64,000 nucleotides of DNA, from contig JAHQRK010000016.1 of NCBI GenBank assembly GCA_019828595.1, forward strand, positions 1,054,001 to 1,118,000, read 5' to 3'. The notes under the pieces were generated by a model. The model was not told where the DNA came from, made no database searches, and was given only the letters and a program-made list of their open reading frames with translations. Shown here piece after piece: positions 20,641 to 31,343 of the stretch. The stretch's first letter is position 1, and the number at the start of each line of letters is the position of its first letter. The stretch is from Aphanomyces cochlioides. Its lineage: Eukaryota > Oomycota > Saprolegniomycetes > Saprolegniales > Verrucalvaceae. A program made the translations under genes and the position numbers.

Positions 20641-23600
20641 GATTGTACCCGATGCTTCAATTGATTATAATGGATTTATTCAAATTGCACAAAAGAAGGC
20701 AATCATTCTTGGCAGCCATAAACATGGGTTTGCTTGCGAAAAACCGCCAAAGGGGTTGTACATGTGCCGTCTTTCAATGGGACGAGGGATTTACGAGCAT
20801 GACACAAGGCCTCTTATTATTGCCTTGCGAAAGGCTGGAGACAGGAAATTAATAAAGAGGGCGATCCTTGATGGACTTGATTTAGATATTGGTACTGTAA
20901 AGCTACTCAACAATCCGTATCGACCGCTAAATGGAAATTATATTAGATCTCATCCAGCTGGTCCAATTGTCTGGGAATTAAAGCGCCCCGCGACATGCGC
21001 GATGTTTGTGGAGGCCAACCTGATCACCACCAATCTACTTGGGTGTCACAATAATGCCTCGGTCATCAGTGGAAAGGATGCAGGCGAGGCTGTAGAAGAA
21101 TACATCGCGCATTATATGACGAAAGAAGGAGCACCTCTCAGGCAAGCTGCAGCAGTTCTTTTGGCTTCACTTGAAGAAATTAGAGTCAACCCCAGCTCAG
21201 CTTTAGACAGTGGAACAGCTGAAAGGACAGGAAAACACCTTGCAACAAGAACTGTTAATGCTTTTACAGGTAGTCATCAGTGGTCGTTGCCACTTATGGC
21301 ATATGCTCTTCTTGGTCACTCATCACATGTCACGAGTGAAATCTTCTCGTACGTATTTTCCCATGCTGCTGTAAAATACAATGATTCTTTGCGAAGCAAT
21401 GAATCTCATTTGAAAACAATTGCTAAGCCAAAAGATGGTAGCAGCAATGTCAATGACGTTCTAGACGATCTCATACACACAGTGGATGGTAATATTCCCT
21501 GTAATGATGTAATTGGGGGTGCGGTCTCGTACAAACTCAAATCAGGCGAGATTATTTTCATATCTCAAGCTGAACAATTTCAACACCGAGGAATACAGTT
21601 TCAGCACTACTCACTGATGGAATATTCATGTATCGTTCAGATCAATGCAAAGAAGACCAGAAAAGCGCTGCTCTCGAATAAAGGTCGACCACCGCGCGAT
21701 TCTTTTCCACTAAGATCATCAAACCCACTATTTCGAGATTTTGTTGCGATTATCCGGGCGAAAATGTGCACTCCGATTTTTGGGGGACCACCCCCACCTT
21801 GTTTCCCGGGAAATATTCCAGATGAAGAGAAGCGTCGTTTAGCATGGCAGCGAGACATGACTTGTTTTGCAAAGTACATTATCGATACATTCGTCCCGTG
21901 GGATTTCGAGGGTAAATCTCAATTTACGAGAGATTTTGAAGGCCTAGCTTCATGCTGGATTTATGGGATAGACGCTCGGCAAGCCTTATCAATCGCCAGA
22001 GGTTGCGATACATCATCAATATTATGAACTCACGCCATCGAAGTAGTCGTAACGAGGGGATTACCAGTGATTGGCGAGATAGAAACACGGATTATTGGAG
22101 TGATATGGCGTCCAAAAAGCATGGACCACGGCCTGCTGTAGATGAATTTTGTTCTGATGATGAAGGCTCTGGACAGCTATGCCCGTCTGAACTACATGAT
22201 TTAACTACTGCAGTTACGGACATTGATGTCAACAAGCGCTTTGCCCACGATTTATTGACTACCAACTGCAAGGCATTATTTGCACGAGAGAATCAAACAA
22301 TTCGAGAAAATATCCACCCGAGCATGCACAAAAAAGACGTTGTCTATCAGCATTTCGATGGTGCAATGACTGAGAACAGTGAATCTATTATACCACTGTC
22401 GAGCATTCAAAAACAAATCAACAGGCTGGCAAGATCTCATCAATGTGCTCCACAGGATTCAAAACTTGATGCAAACGGAGCATCCGGTCCAAATGAACCC
22501 TCTCATCTGAATTATATTAAAATAATTGGACCATGCATTCTTACGCATCAGCAATATAGTTTGGTGTCGACCCTTGTCGAGAGTCCAAGTCAAAATCTTA
22601 TTTTGTTGCACGGGGGAGGTGGCTGCGGAAAAAGCACAGCTGTTACAAAGACAGCTCAAGAGATCAATGCACGTGACTCATATTGTGCGTGTTGCTGTCC
22701 CACTGGAGTTGGCGCATGTCCTCTACCAAATGGTCAAACCTTCCATTCGATGTGGAAAACATACGTCAAGGAACTTAATGCTTCGGAGCTAGTCAAACAG
22801 GTCTATGATAATGTTGGAGGCGATAAACTTAAACTCGTCATCATCGACGAGGTAAGCATGCTGCCGGCCCATTTTCTTGAATTGTTGGACGAACGTTTAC
22901 GTACCATGTATGAACCAACGAAAATGTTTGGTGGAAAATCTGTTCTCCTTGTTGGAGATTTCTCCAGCTTCCTGTTACTGCAGGCCGTGATTTATACCAG
23001 GTTATGTATAATCCCGTTGGATCAAATGATGTCAAGGCTTGCTCTTTGTTTGGAAAGTTCCACGTTGTTGAAATGAAAGAGCAAATGCGGGCAGCTGATT
23101 GTATTGATCATTGCCGCCGTTTGCAAGCTTTGAGGTGCCTCCCTTCAAAGTATCCTATTAACGTCCGCTGGTCGAAAAACGACAACGATTTTCGTCCTGT
23201 TACAGCGGATGTCTTCGAAGGAGTGACCAATACTCTTTCGAGCTCAGACATTACGACTGATCCATCTTGGCTCTCCGACGCAAAATGTATTGTGACCAGT
23301 AACATTGATCGTGCTATTATTAATGCAGTTCGAGCTCCTCTTTACGCCACTTCATCATGTACTATCGCTCTGAGATGGCGTCGAGTACTAAAAATGATAC
23401 GCCACTCGTGCTGCAGGAATTCTTGTATGACGAATCCATCAGACCCGAGCTATTCGGGTATTTTGTCTTTGGAGCAACTTGTTTAATCCTTGACAATGGG
23501 AACGGAAATGTTCCATTTGGCGTGGCCAATGGGACATCGTGTACCTTTGTGCCGTTGCATGGAATAATGAATCTGCACGGGTATCTGCTGATACCTTGGT

Positions 23601-24333
23601 AAACTGTCATGGAAATCATGGTGGCATTTGTGACTTACCGATCCCACCTGACCATATTATTGTTTCGATTAATTCAGCTGATGTATCGGAGTGGCCGTTG
23701 CATCTAAATCTTGCACCGCGTATGAGCAATGGACTACCGATTGCAGTCCACATTCCAATTGGATGTATGCATTTAAAACACAAGATAGTTCGAATCGCCA
23801 AGAATGTTAGTGTTGCTTACAACATGCATGGGGTGGACCTAGCTTTCGCAATTACGACATGGAAGTCGCAAGGAAGCACGTTTTCGAAAGTTTTAGTACT
23901 GTTAGAGCCCTCGCCCGGAAGTCCAAAACTAAACTTTGAGCTTCTCTACGTAATGTTCAGCCGTGTTCGTCGAGCAAATAGCTTCCGATGTTTCCCATTA
24001 TCTCATTCGTTTCGGCCTTCGAGTTTAACGAATTTGCGGCCCAATATTATCGCGACGAAGTATCGCATGGATATTAGTGAAAATGGATATTGGACACGGC
24101 GCAGTGGAAACTCGTGCTTGGAAACATTACACCGCGTCCCGCGGAGTAAAAGACCCTTTAGTGTCATATCGAAACGGCCAGAAAATGAACTGCACATTGA
24201 ACCACCGCCAAAAAAAGATACTCATCAGCACCAAAGACAGTCTCTCGCGCGAAGCGAATATAAAACCCATCCCTCTATCGATTACTCAATCCTCAAAAGT
24301 GCAAACTTTAAAAACACCTCAGCAGCAGCATGA
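20641..24333 (+). pseudogene. Helitron helicase region (PIF1-like, frameshifted)
   Basis: Up to 22027 the frame covers the post-Rep region (KHGFACEKPPKGLYMCRLSM, YIAHYMTKEGAPLRQA). The next frame carries the helicase Walker A (HGGGGCGKSTAVTK, near 22610-22650) and Walker B (LVIIDEVSMLPAHF, near 22840). Later motifs are scattered over three more frames (MYNPVGSNDVKACSLFGKFH, then FGYFVFGATCLILDNG, then VDLAFAITTWKSQGSTFSKV, the last being the PIF1 C-terminal motif). Five or more frame changes show long-term decay. Confidence 0.8.
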
Positions 24334-25021
24334 CCCAGAGAATGAAGTTGTCATGAGATATCCAGGTATTGGTAATATCACACGAAGTATTCGACATTAT
24401 TTGTTTCCTCGCCAGTGGTTGGTTGACATCATTATCGATATGTTTATGCCTCTCTTGTCGATTGAAAATCCGACGGTCCGGGTGATAAACTCGTATAGCT
24501 ATCCAAGATGGAGTAGTTCACGTCTCGACATTCAACGTAATTGGCAAGCCGAGGCAAATACTGATCCTGCTATGTTAAGCAAGGTCATGTGGCTCGTCCC
24601 TATTTTTCAAAGTGATCACTGGATGTTACTCCTAATTATCCACCCAGGAAAAGATCATTGTGTATTTTATCATTGCGATTCCCTCTTCAACCCCTTCAAC
24701 ATTCCTCATGCGACGGAGCAAGTGGCTGCTTATTGTGTGCAGTATGTTCAGACTCTGTGGTCCTTTGTATTCCCACAACGCAGTGCTTGTCATCAACCGC
24801 AACAAATCAGAATTCGTGTCCCTCAACAAGATAATGGGTATGACTGTGGTGTTTTTGTATTACTCAACGCTCTGCATGCTGTGAGAAACCTTGATGTTGT
24901 TGCACAATATGATGAGACAGAGAATCCTCATTTAATGTATTACGATAGTGCTGCAGCCAATGCTCATCGGTTACAATTATTGGAGCAATTTGATTTTTTC
25001 ACGGAGCTGTACCGTCCTTGA
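24120..25021 (+). pseudogene. Ulp1/SENP-like (C48) protease domain at the Helitron C-terminus
   Basis: The frame ending at the TGA at 25019-25021 reads VMWLVPIFQSDHWMLLLIIH, then FYHCDSLFNPF, then RVPQQDNGYDCGVFVLLNAL. These supply the H-W, D, Q and C of the Ulp1/SENP catalytic tetrad (His near 24619, Asp near 24675, Gln near 24828, Cys near 24846). Such enzymes remove SUMO-like modifiers. It starts one frame away from the helicase end and is otherwise uninterrupted from about 24340, so it may have been the C-terminal domain of the Helitron polyprotein or a captured gene. The active-site residues are all present. Confidence 0.75.
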
Positions 25022-25135
25022 CATCGTACGTCGCATAGCAATTGTGATTGGATCGAGCTTAGAATATAATCGCTGTGTTAATTTGAATTGACCAATTTGA
25101 GTTTCGCTGACATGGAACGCCACTGACCATTAAAA

Positions 25136-25606
25136 TCATCTATGATCCTTTTGACAGAAAAAAGTCTGTATGATAGAAAAAACACTATGAGAGAAAACAA
25201 ACTTACTGACTATACTTAGCAGGGACTTTTGTTCGTCGGAGACTACTTTTTGGAGGTGTCGACGACGTTCCTGGTGGAAAAATACCCTTCGCGTCATAAT
25301 CTTTTGCGGCCAACTGTTGTTCCACTTCACATTCCACAGGAGTTGTACGAGCTGGATTGTCTTTAGATGGTCGTTTGGACTCGCCCACTTCTTGCATTTT
25401 GAGGGAGGGTTCCTTAACATTTCGCACAACTGAGCTAGATATAGACGAACGCGTTGCATCGAGGCTCCCTGGGAGTGCTGCTCGAAGCGGTGTTCCATCT
25501 GACCTATCCACTCCAACACCTCAGGGTGAAAATCCCCTTCACCAGACACGTATGCGCTTTCAATAGCAGCAAGTTCAGCAGTGGAGAGAAATGGGACGTC
25601 GCTCAT
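25136..25606 (-). CDS. Small uncharacterised protein next to the Helitron
   Basis: From the ATG at 25606 the frame reads an acidic N-terminal helix (DVPFLSTAELAAIESAYVSG, EVLEWIGQMEHRFEQHSQGA), then a basic tail. A second frame (to 25203) gives an alternative tail, ending RRTKVPAKYSQ, whose composition looks more natural, so a frameshift or short intron near 25400 is likely. No family is recognised. It could be a Helitron accessory protein read from the opposite strand, or a host gene. Confidence 0.3.
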   Translation of the reverse strand: MSDVPFLSTAELAAIESAYVSGEGDFHPEVLEWIGQMEHRFEQHSQGASMQRVRLYLAQLCEMLRNPPSKCKKWASPNDHLKTIQLVQLLWNVKWNNSWPQKIMTRRVFFHQERRRHLQKVVSDEQKSLLSIVSKFVFSHSVFSIIQTFFCQKDHR

Positions 25607-25689
25607 CACATGACACCGATGGAGAAGCGAATGTACAGAAAACATTCCGAAACATGCAACGACCACAACTCTCAAAATTTATACTCATA

Positions 25690-26171
25690 AACCGTATAGA
25701 ATTATAGTATAATTTACATGACCTTGATGATTACAATAAAATTTGTGTGTGGTTCAGAGTCCATTATTTTAACGTATTTTCAAATGTATCAGTCAATGGG
25801 AAATAGTGATCGTAAACATCACAATACACATACACAGTTATCTTAATTGACAGTTTACCTTTATGTGTATGCTTATATTCACTATTGTCGAAATTTTTTA
25901 GCTAATAACCCAGTAATGGTGCAAACAATAAGTCCAAAAACAAAACATGAGATAATACAGAAGTATATGGCGATTTATCTTACCCTGACACACCTCTCCA
26001 GCTCATTTCGTGTATTCAGTTGTAATCTAAAAGTCAATCCCCCAGAAGTCTACCATGGAACGAGGAACTCAGAGAGAAAAGCGAATTCGAATGTACATTG
26101 TCCCATTTGTACTTTACACTGTTAATTCTTCTGTCGTTTCTATTTGGTCAAACTAAGAAACACAGTTATAT
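25690..26171. other. AT-rich intergenic
   Basis: No coding region, RNA gene or repeat was recognised between the small minus-strand frame and the hAT-like element. Confidence 0.4.
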
Positions 26172-26179
26172 ACTGGTAG

Positions 26180-26876
26180 TAGTGTTGTCAACTCGGTTGT
26201 TTTGGTTGAGTCAAGTTTGGGAAACTGTGACCAGGTTGATCATGAGTTGCAATTTGACCGACTTAATACGACTCGGGTCGAATCCGAGTTGAACCCGAGT
26301 TCGACTGAAGCTCACAAATCATTTCTACCGAATCGTCTCCAAGTTGAGGGTGTCGTTTGTCGACAGTTTGACCAGCCATGGAAAATGCAGACTCGCTTGG
26401 GACTGAGGTTAATGTCAGCCTGAGATACTCATGTGCCATGCACGCAACCCGCGGGAAAATTTGGCAATTGTTCCGTTCCCTTGTGATACCTCGTCATTGC
26501 TCTTGTTCATTCGTTCACACGGGTGAGCAAACCATCTTTGAGTCTAAGATCTGAACGGCTCACTTGGGCTATGGCCACATGCAAATAAACATTGAGAACT
26601 CACGCGATGTAAGCCCCGTCCACCAGCTGCGCCTTCCCAAGACATCGATTTTCTCTACGAACTGTCGCAAGTTGTGGTTTCATGAAGAATAAATGCTGGA
26701 ATCTATGTTTATGACCAATTGAAGGACATGTCGATGCCGACTCAATTCGACTTGAGTTGACCAGGGTCAAACAGAGCGTCGACTTAATCGGCCTGGGTAC
26801 CATAGTGCAACCCGTCGCGGGTCAACTCAGGTTGACCAGGTTCGACTCGAGTCGGTTTGACTCGCTGATAATACTA
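26180..26876. mobile_element. Non-autonomous hAT-like element, 697 bp
   Basis: An exact 8-bp direct repeat, ACTGGTAG, flanks it at 26172-26179 and 26877-26884, the diagnostic hAT duplication. The ends are short imperfect inverted repeats, TAGTGTTGTCAAC on the left and TAGTATTATCAGC on the right (minus strand). Subterminal regions are rich in repeated GACTCGAGT/GTTGACC motifs in both orientations, as expected of transposase-binding sites. There is no transposase frame. Confidence 0.8.
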
Positions 26877-26884
26877 ACTGGTAG

Positions 26885-27250
26885 CATTCTAGATCTACCG
26901 ACAGCAAAGGACGAGTAACAAGAATCTCTTCAAGCGATGGGGTGAATTCTGTGAAGAAAGGTATCCCATAAACATGCAGTCAATATGTGGAGAGTGCAGG
27001 TCGAATTCCACACCTGACGACTCAACTACAACGGGTCGCAACCCCTCCTAAGGGCAAGCCATTGCGGATGACGCCCAAGGATGGATTTACTTCACGCACT
27101 GACTTCGCGTTGTGCACTGTCAGAGATGCAAGAGATCGATGTTGTCTATCATCATACATAGGTTGGAGACTTGGGAGAAACGCAATCGGTCCAAGATCAG
27201 TCGCACGGTATGTATGCTTGCCAATGTGGAATGCTTACTGGTGCTCAGAA
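26885..27250. other. Intergenic, nothing recognised
   Basis: Short open frames only; no domain or repeat is seen before the 163-bp tandem duplication. Confidence 0.35.
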
Positions 27251-27576
27251 GTCCTAGTTCTTATCTAACCGATTGTGGTTCATGTGAGAATCTGATCTAT
27301 TTTTATGTGACGTGTTGATTTTCGGATGTACTACGACCACATGAATGTGATTCGAATATTTTCGTGTGTTAAACATAGGCCAGAGTACATCCGCGGCAAG
27401 ACACGCGTGGTAAGTCCTAGTTCTTATCAACCCGATTGTGGTTCATGTGAGAATCCGATCTATTTTTATATGACGTGTTGATTTTCGGATGTACTACGAC
27501 CACATGAATGTGATTCGAATATTTTCGTGTGTCAAACATAGGCCAGAGTACATCCGCGGCTTAACACACGTGGTAA
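27251..27576 (+). repeat. Two tandem copies of a 163-bp unit
   Basis: Unit 1 spans 27251-27413 and unit 2 spans 27414-27576. They differ at only a few positions (for example TATCTAACC against TATCAACC, and GTTAAACA against GTCAAACA). The unit is non-coding, with an internal inverted pair around CATGAATGTGATTCG. It lies directly before a retroelement scrap and may derive from a retroelement terminal or untranslated region. Confidence 0.9.
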
Positions 27577-27594
27577 GCTTTGGAGCGATGACCG

Positions 27595-27843
27595 ATGAGT
27601 GTGCTATGGACATCGAAAGATCAACTGAGGGTTATCGATGGCCGGATTCGGATTCCATCACCAACTGACGACTTTCTCCAGCGAGCTTTGGTGATTGTGC
27701 ACTATGGCAGCATGTTACATCGTGGTCAAGCAATTTTAGTGAGCCACGATACGCGTACAGTACATATCGAGCAGACGAGCGACTTAGCCGGGTATTCGAT
27801 CGCTGAATGCCACTTTTGGTCTCACTTGCAATTGGAAGAGTGA
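27595..27843 (+). pseudogene. Ty3/gypsy integrase zinc-binding fragment
   Basis: The 82-codon frame reads VIDGRIRIPSPTDDFLQRAL, then VIVHYGSMLHRGQAILVSH. This resembles the start of the H2C2 integrase zinc-binding module of gypsy Pol (the usual pattern is a short motif ending in ...H.G..GHRG). The expected CXXC half is missing and neither reverse transcriptase nor integrase core flanks it, so this is a dead scrap. Confidence 0.6.
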
Positions 27844-27885
27844 TGCATCGACATTTTGCACCAGCGTGGTACGGCCTAACTTCAT

Positions 27886-27932
27886 TGCTGGATTAATTGG
27901 GTAGACGCTCGGCAAGCCTATCAATGCAGTCA
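27886..27932 (+). repeat. Short fossil of the Helitron coding region
   Basis: This segment (with TAGACGCTCGGCAAGCC) matches Helitron positions 21950-21998 over about 45 bp with a few changes. The match shows that a related Helitron copy once existed here. Confidence 0.7.
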
Positions 27933-28350
27933 GCTCACTGTGTTTTGGTTTGTATCCCGCTTCAAAGTCAATGACATTTCAATGAAAGATAAAAAAACCT
28001 GGTATTTTATATATCATCAGTATTCAGTTTCAAGATGACATGGAACTTCAATCTGATCTTACTGTGTCGGAGCCTCGGCGATTTTTGCTCAGTGTGAAAA
28101 ATTGAACTCGTCCTTTTCTGTAATTTATCATTTTTGAAGTAAAAGTCAAAAATTTAGTTCCAGAAAAAGCGAAATTTTTCAGCCAATGAATGAGAGCAGA
28201 AACCACCAGAAGGTGCTGGAGCTGGGCACAGATACTTCATTTTCATTGGCTGCCCGATTCGAAACCAATGATGACGTAATGATGACGTCACCAGTAATAC
28301 TCGTCTCTGATTGGTGTAAGAAGAGACCGTATGCGAGTTCATCTTTACTG
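27933..28350. other. Non-coding stretch with CRE-like palindromes and CCAAT boxes
   Basis: Two close TGACGTNA sites (near 28274 and 28283) and several CCAAT/ATTGG boxes (28183, 28236, 28264, 28310) lie together, as in a promoter. No gene start follows because the MITE and the DD81E transposon occupy the downstream side. It may be a relic promoter. Confidence 0.3.
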
Positions 28351-28548
28351 CAGTCATCCCCCGAGATTCGCAACAACACCCACAAACACTAGGTACCTTA
28401 AGAATCAATATTAGATAAATTTTCAGAGAAATTGTGGTCCCAAATTGAACCACTATTCCCTGTATAAATGAATGTTTATGAAGTCACAATATTCTATAAC
28501 CTGTAATAAATTATTGAATCAGAGCGTTGCAATCTCGGGGGATCACTG
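28351..28548. mobile_element. Tc1-type MITE, about 198 bp
   Basis: The inverted ends read CAGTCATCCCCCGAGATTCG (left) and CAGTGATCCCCCGAGATTG (right, minus strand). TA follows on the right at 28549-28550; on the left TA lies 3 bp out at 28346-28347. There is no coding capacity. Its right end is only 7 bp from the left end of the next transposon. Confidence 0.65.
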
Positions 28549-28555
28549 TATGATA

Positions 28556-30545
28556 TTGATCTGGCCAAAAGTTATCGTGCACGGCAATTTGTATTTTTAT
28601 TCAGCATCACATACTTACACCAAAATAAACCATTCATGGATATAAAATAACACGATTGAGCGTCTGAATCTTACGCTTTGATGGACCCCAGGCACTCTCA
28701 AATCCGACAAGAAATGGCCGAGATACCCAAGGCGAAACATCGGCTTTCCCAGGCCGAGAAGATGATGGTTGTGCGCGTCCACGCGTATTTTATCAATGAA
28801 GCAGCCAAACAAACATCGCAAAAGAAAAAGCGAGTGCGGAGCCTGGTAGCCCAAGCTTGTGGCATTTCAGAGAGCACTGTGTCAGTCATCGTCGCTTCCT
28901 ACAATCGATGCGGCGACCCAACTCAATTCATGTCAGAAACTCTGCAACAAAATACATCATCAAAACGCGAATCCAAATACACAGATTCAATAGTCACTGT
29001 GCTTCGCGAGCTTGTTTACACACGCAACAAAGCTGTCCAACCGATAACCGCCAAGCTTTTGGCACTTGATCTGAGAGAGAAGTAAGGAAATCATTCAACG
29101 TGCGTGTTTTAAGCTTCATAGGACAGGACTCTTTATACCGGACCGGTCACTGCGACGGATCCTTACAAACAATGGATTCTATTTTGGCCGAGGCAAAAAG
29201 CGACAATACTGCGCTGAGTCCACAGCAAATCTTGCATTTCGTGCTGTCTACTTACGTACGAAACTGGCCAATTTGACAAGGAAGAACCTGCTTGCCAAGC
29301 GTGAAATTTTTCTAGACGAGTCATACTGCAATCTGCATCATGTTTCGCAATTGGCATGGATCGATAGCACGGTTGACGGTGGTGTGCAGTATGAAAAAAG
29401 CGGCAAGGGTCCACGTGTATGCATGGTGGGAGCTGGCGTTGTATGGTCACAACGTGATCGCGTGTCAGCTGAGTGGATCACTGGCTCATTTTCATGCTGG
29501 AATTCTATGAAATCAAAGCGAAAAAGTTGCGACAACGACGATGACGACGATTACCATGGCAACTTCAACGCCGCGATCTTCGAGTCGTGGTTTGAGAAGA
29601 TGTGCGCTGTCGCGCAGCGTGAACACGGTTCATGCTTGATACATATGGACGGTGCTTCCTACCATAAACGTCAAGTGAATCCTGCTCCTACGGCGGCGTA
29701 CCGAAAGGCCTCAATCGTGGAATGGCTGAATGACAATAGAATACCCTTCGATCACTTGTCCACAAAAGCGGAGCTGCTGCAACTTGCTCGTTTGCACCGA
29801 CCCAAAGCTGTTTATCGTACGACCCAGATTGCTATGGAGTTTGGTCATATTGTGCGATGGACACCGCGTTACCACCCAGAACTCAATCCAATCGAGCTTG
29901 TCTGGGCAAACATCAAGCGTCGTGTAGCAATGGACCCTGCTTCAAACATGCGGGACTTGGAGTCGAAGGCAAGCTTGTGTCTAAACGTTCATGACTTCAT
30001 TGTAGGTTTGATCATTTCACCTCCTTGTCGATGGAGATCAATGGTATCGATATTGGCAGCATAGCCAAAAGTTCGAATTCAAGTATGCGGCGATGATGGA
30101 CGAGGAAGTTGATGACTCCTTGGAGATGCTTGAGCCAGAGGAAGGCGTCATGGACTGCTCGGCATCAGACAGTGCATCATGTGACGACTTCGTTTTGTTA
30201 TAAAATATTATTTCCCATTCATACAATTTGCAAGTGATTTAATTGGAAACAAACAAATCGTAATAATAATAAAATAAAAGAATGCACACGAAATATAAAA
30301 GATTAAAAAACGGAGAACGACAATTATATTTTTAACCCTACCCCAGATAGCGCGTGTCCAAATCCATGCCGCCGCTCATTGTGCACGTATCTCCGTGGAT
30401 ATTCGTCGCTTCGAGTTTTGCCCAGAAAAAGATGTGCCAGAATATTTGTTGACAACACGATGGTGCCTGGGGTATGCACTGGCATCTTCATTTAATCAAT
30501 GAAAATGGTCTTCATTTGGTGCATGATAACTTTTGTCCAGATCAA
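28556..30545 (+). mobile_element. Complete Tc1/mariner-related transposon of DD81E type
   Basis: The 1,990-bp element is flanked by TA at 28554-28555 and 30546-30547. The 27-bp inverted ends start TTGATCTGG, then C or A, then CAAAAGTTATC, with two mismatches in total. It encloses one transposase gene with two short introns and no stop or frameshift. Complete ends plus an intact gene suggest recent or current mobility. Confidence 0.9.
28678..30203 (+). CDS. DDE transposase with unusually long second spacing (DD81E)
   Basis: Exons 28678-29081, 29122-30001 and 30060-30203 join in phase over a 40-nt GTAAGG...ATAG intron and a 58-nt GTAGGT...CAG intron, giving 475 residues. The N-terminus has a helix-turn-helix (VRSLVAQACGISESTVSVIV). 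The catalytic core shows FLDESYCNLHHV, CLIHMDGASYHKRQV and RYHPELNPIELVWANIKRR; 81 residues separate the second Asp from the Glu. Exon 2 includes a conserved YFGRGKKRQYCAEST block, and exon 3 adds an acidic tail. Tc1 and mariner have 34 or near-34 spacing, so this belongs with the separate long-spacing group (reported in the literature as DD82E or Sailor-like). It cuts and pastes the surrounding element. Confidence 0.9.
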
Positions 30546-30547
30546 TA

Positions 30548-31343
30548 GTACTGTACAGAGGACTCGTAAAAATACACGTACAGTTGTACTTCATTGAGCA
30601 CACCCATGTATCACTTTTGGCAAGTCTTGCATAAAATAATATAATTTGATTATGAATAAGTGATTCGAGAATTTGAATTAAATTTACTAAGCGGGAAAAC
30701 CATCAATTCTGATGTATTGTGAAAGATAATGAATGTTATATTATATAAAATGAAAGGAACATATATCATATGATAGGCTGAAATATGAGAGGCCTTGAAA
30801 CACCTTCTCAAGGGATTCTATCTCATGGTGGAATTACCCATGTCCCTACCAGCCCCCTCCGAAGGAATGTGTTTATCCGGCACTCTCCGCAAGACGGAGC
30901 TGAACTGGCAATCTGCAAAACGCACGCAGGTTGCAGTCTTGCCAGCTCCGGCGAGAGCCTACTTTGGCAATACTGAGACATATATCTCGAGTGGGCTGTG
31001 TTCACCTAACACAGTCTGCGAGGAGAAGGGTGGAGAGACCAATGTTCGCCATGGTGAAACGTCTCGCGGGGTGTCAATCATCACGTTATGCTTTCTCAAT
31101 CGATCACATGTTGATCGGACATGCAAGTCGCATCTCCAGCGCTCTAAACATAGCATGCGCTCGAGTCGCAGTCGTCCTCTTCTACGTCAACATCAAGCCT
31201 TTTTCATAAAAACTTTGCATCCATCGCATTAAGTCGCAGCGCCCTTGTGGTCGTCCGAGGGTTTCTCCACTGTATGCGCCTGGAAACGAGACAAGGATCA
31301 TGGACGAAGGTTGGTGTCTTTTTATAGATGCGAGAGAGATCAC
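30548..31343. other. Intergenic, nothing recognised
   Basis: AT-rich up to about 30790, then higher GC with overlapping open frames (for example 30795-31232) that match no family I know. There is no repeat or RNA gene. Confidence 0.35.

Larger units (their letters stand above)
16615..25021 (+). mobile_element. Degenerate Helitron with Ulp1-like protease domain
   Basis: The coding region is co-linear Rep, then PIF1-type helicase, then a C48 protease-like domain, interrupted by a complete Tc1 element (18946-20564). At least seven frame breaks (near 17660, 17840, 22000, 22980, 23345, 23570 and 24080-24330) make it non-autonomous now. The precise termini (5' TC, 3' hairpin plus CTRR) were not identified, so the limits given are those of coding homology. 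Confidence 0.8.
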
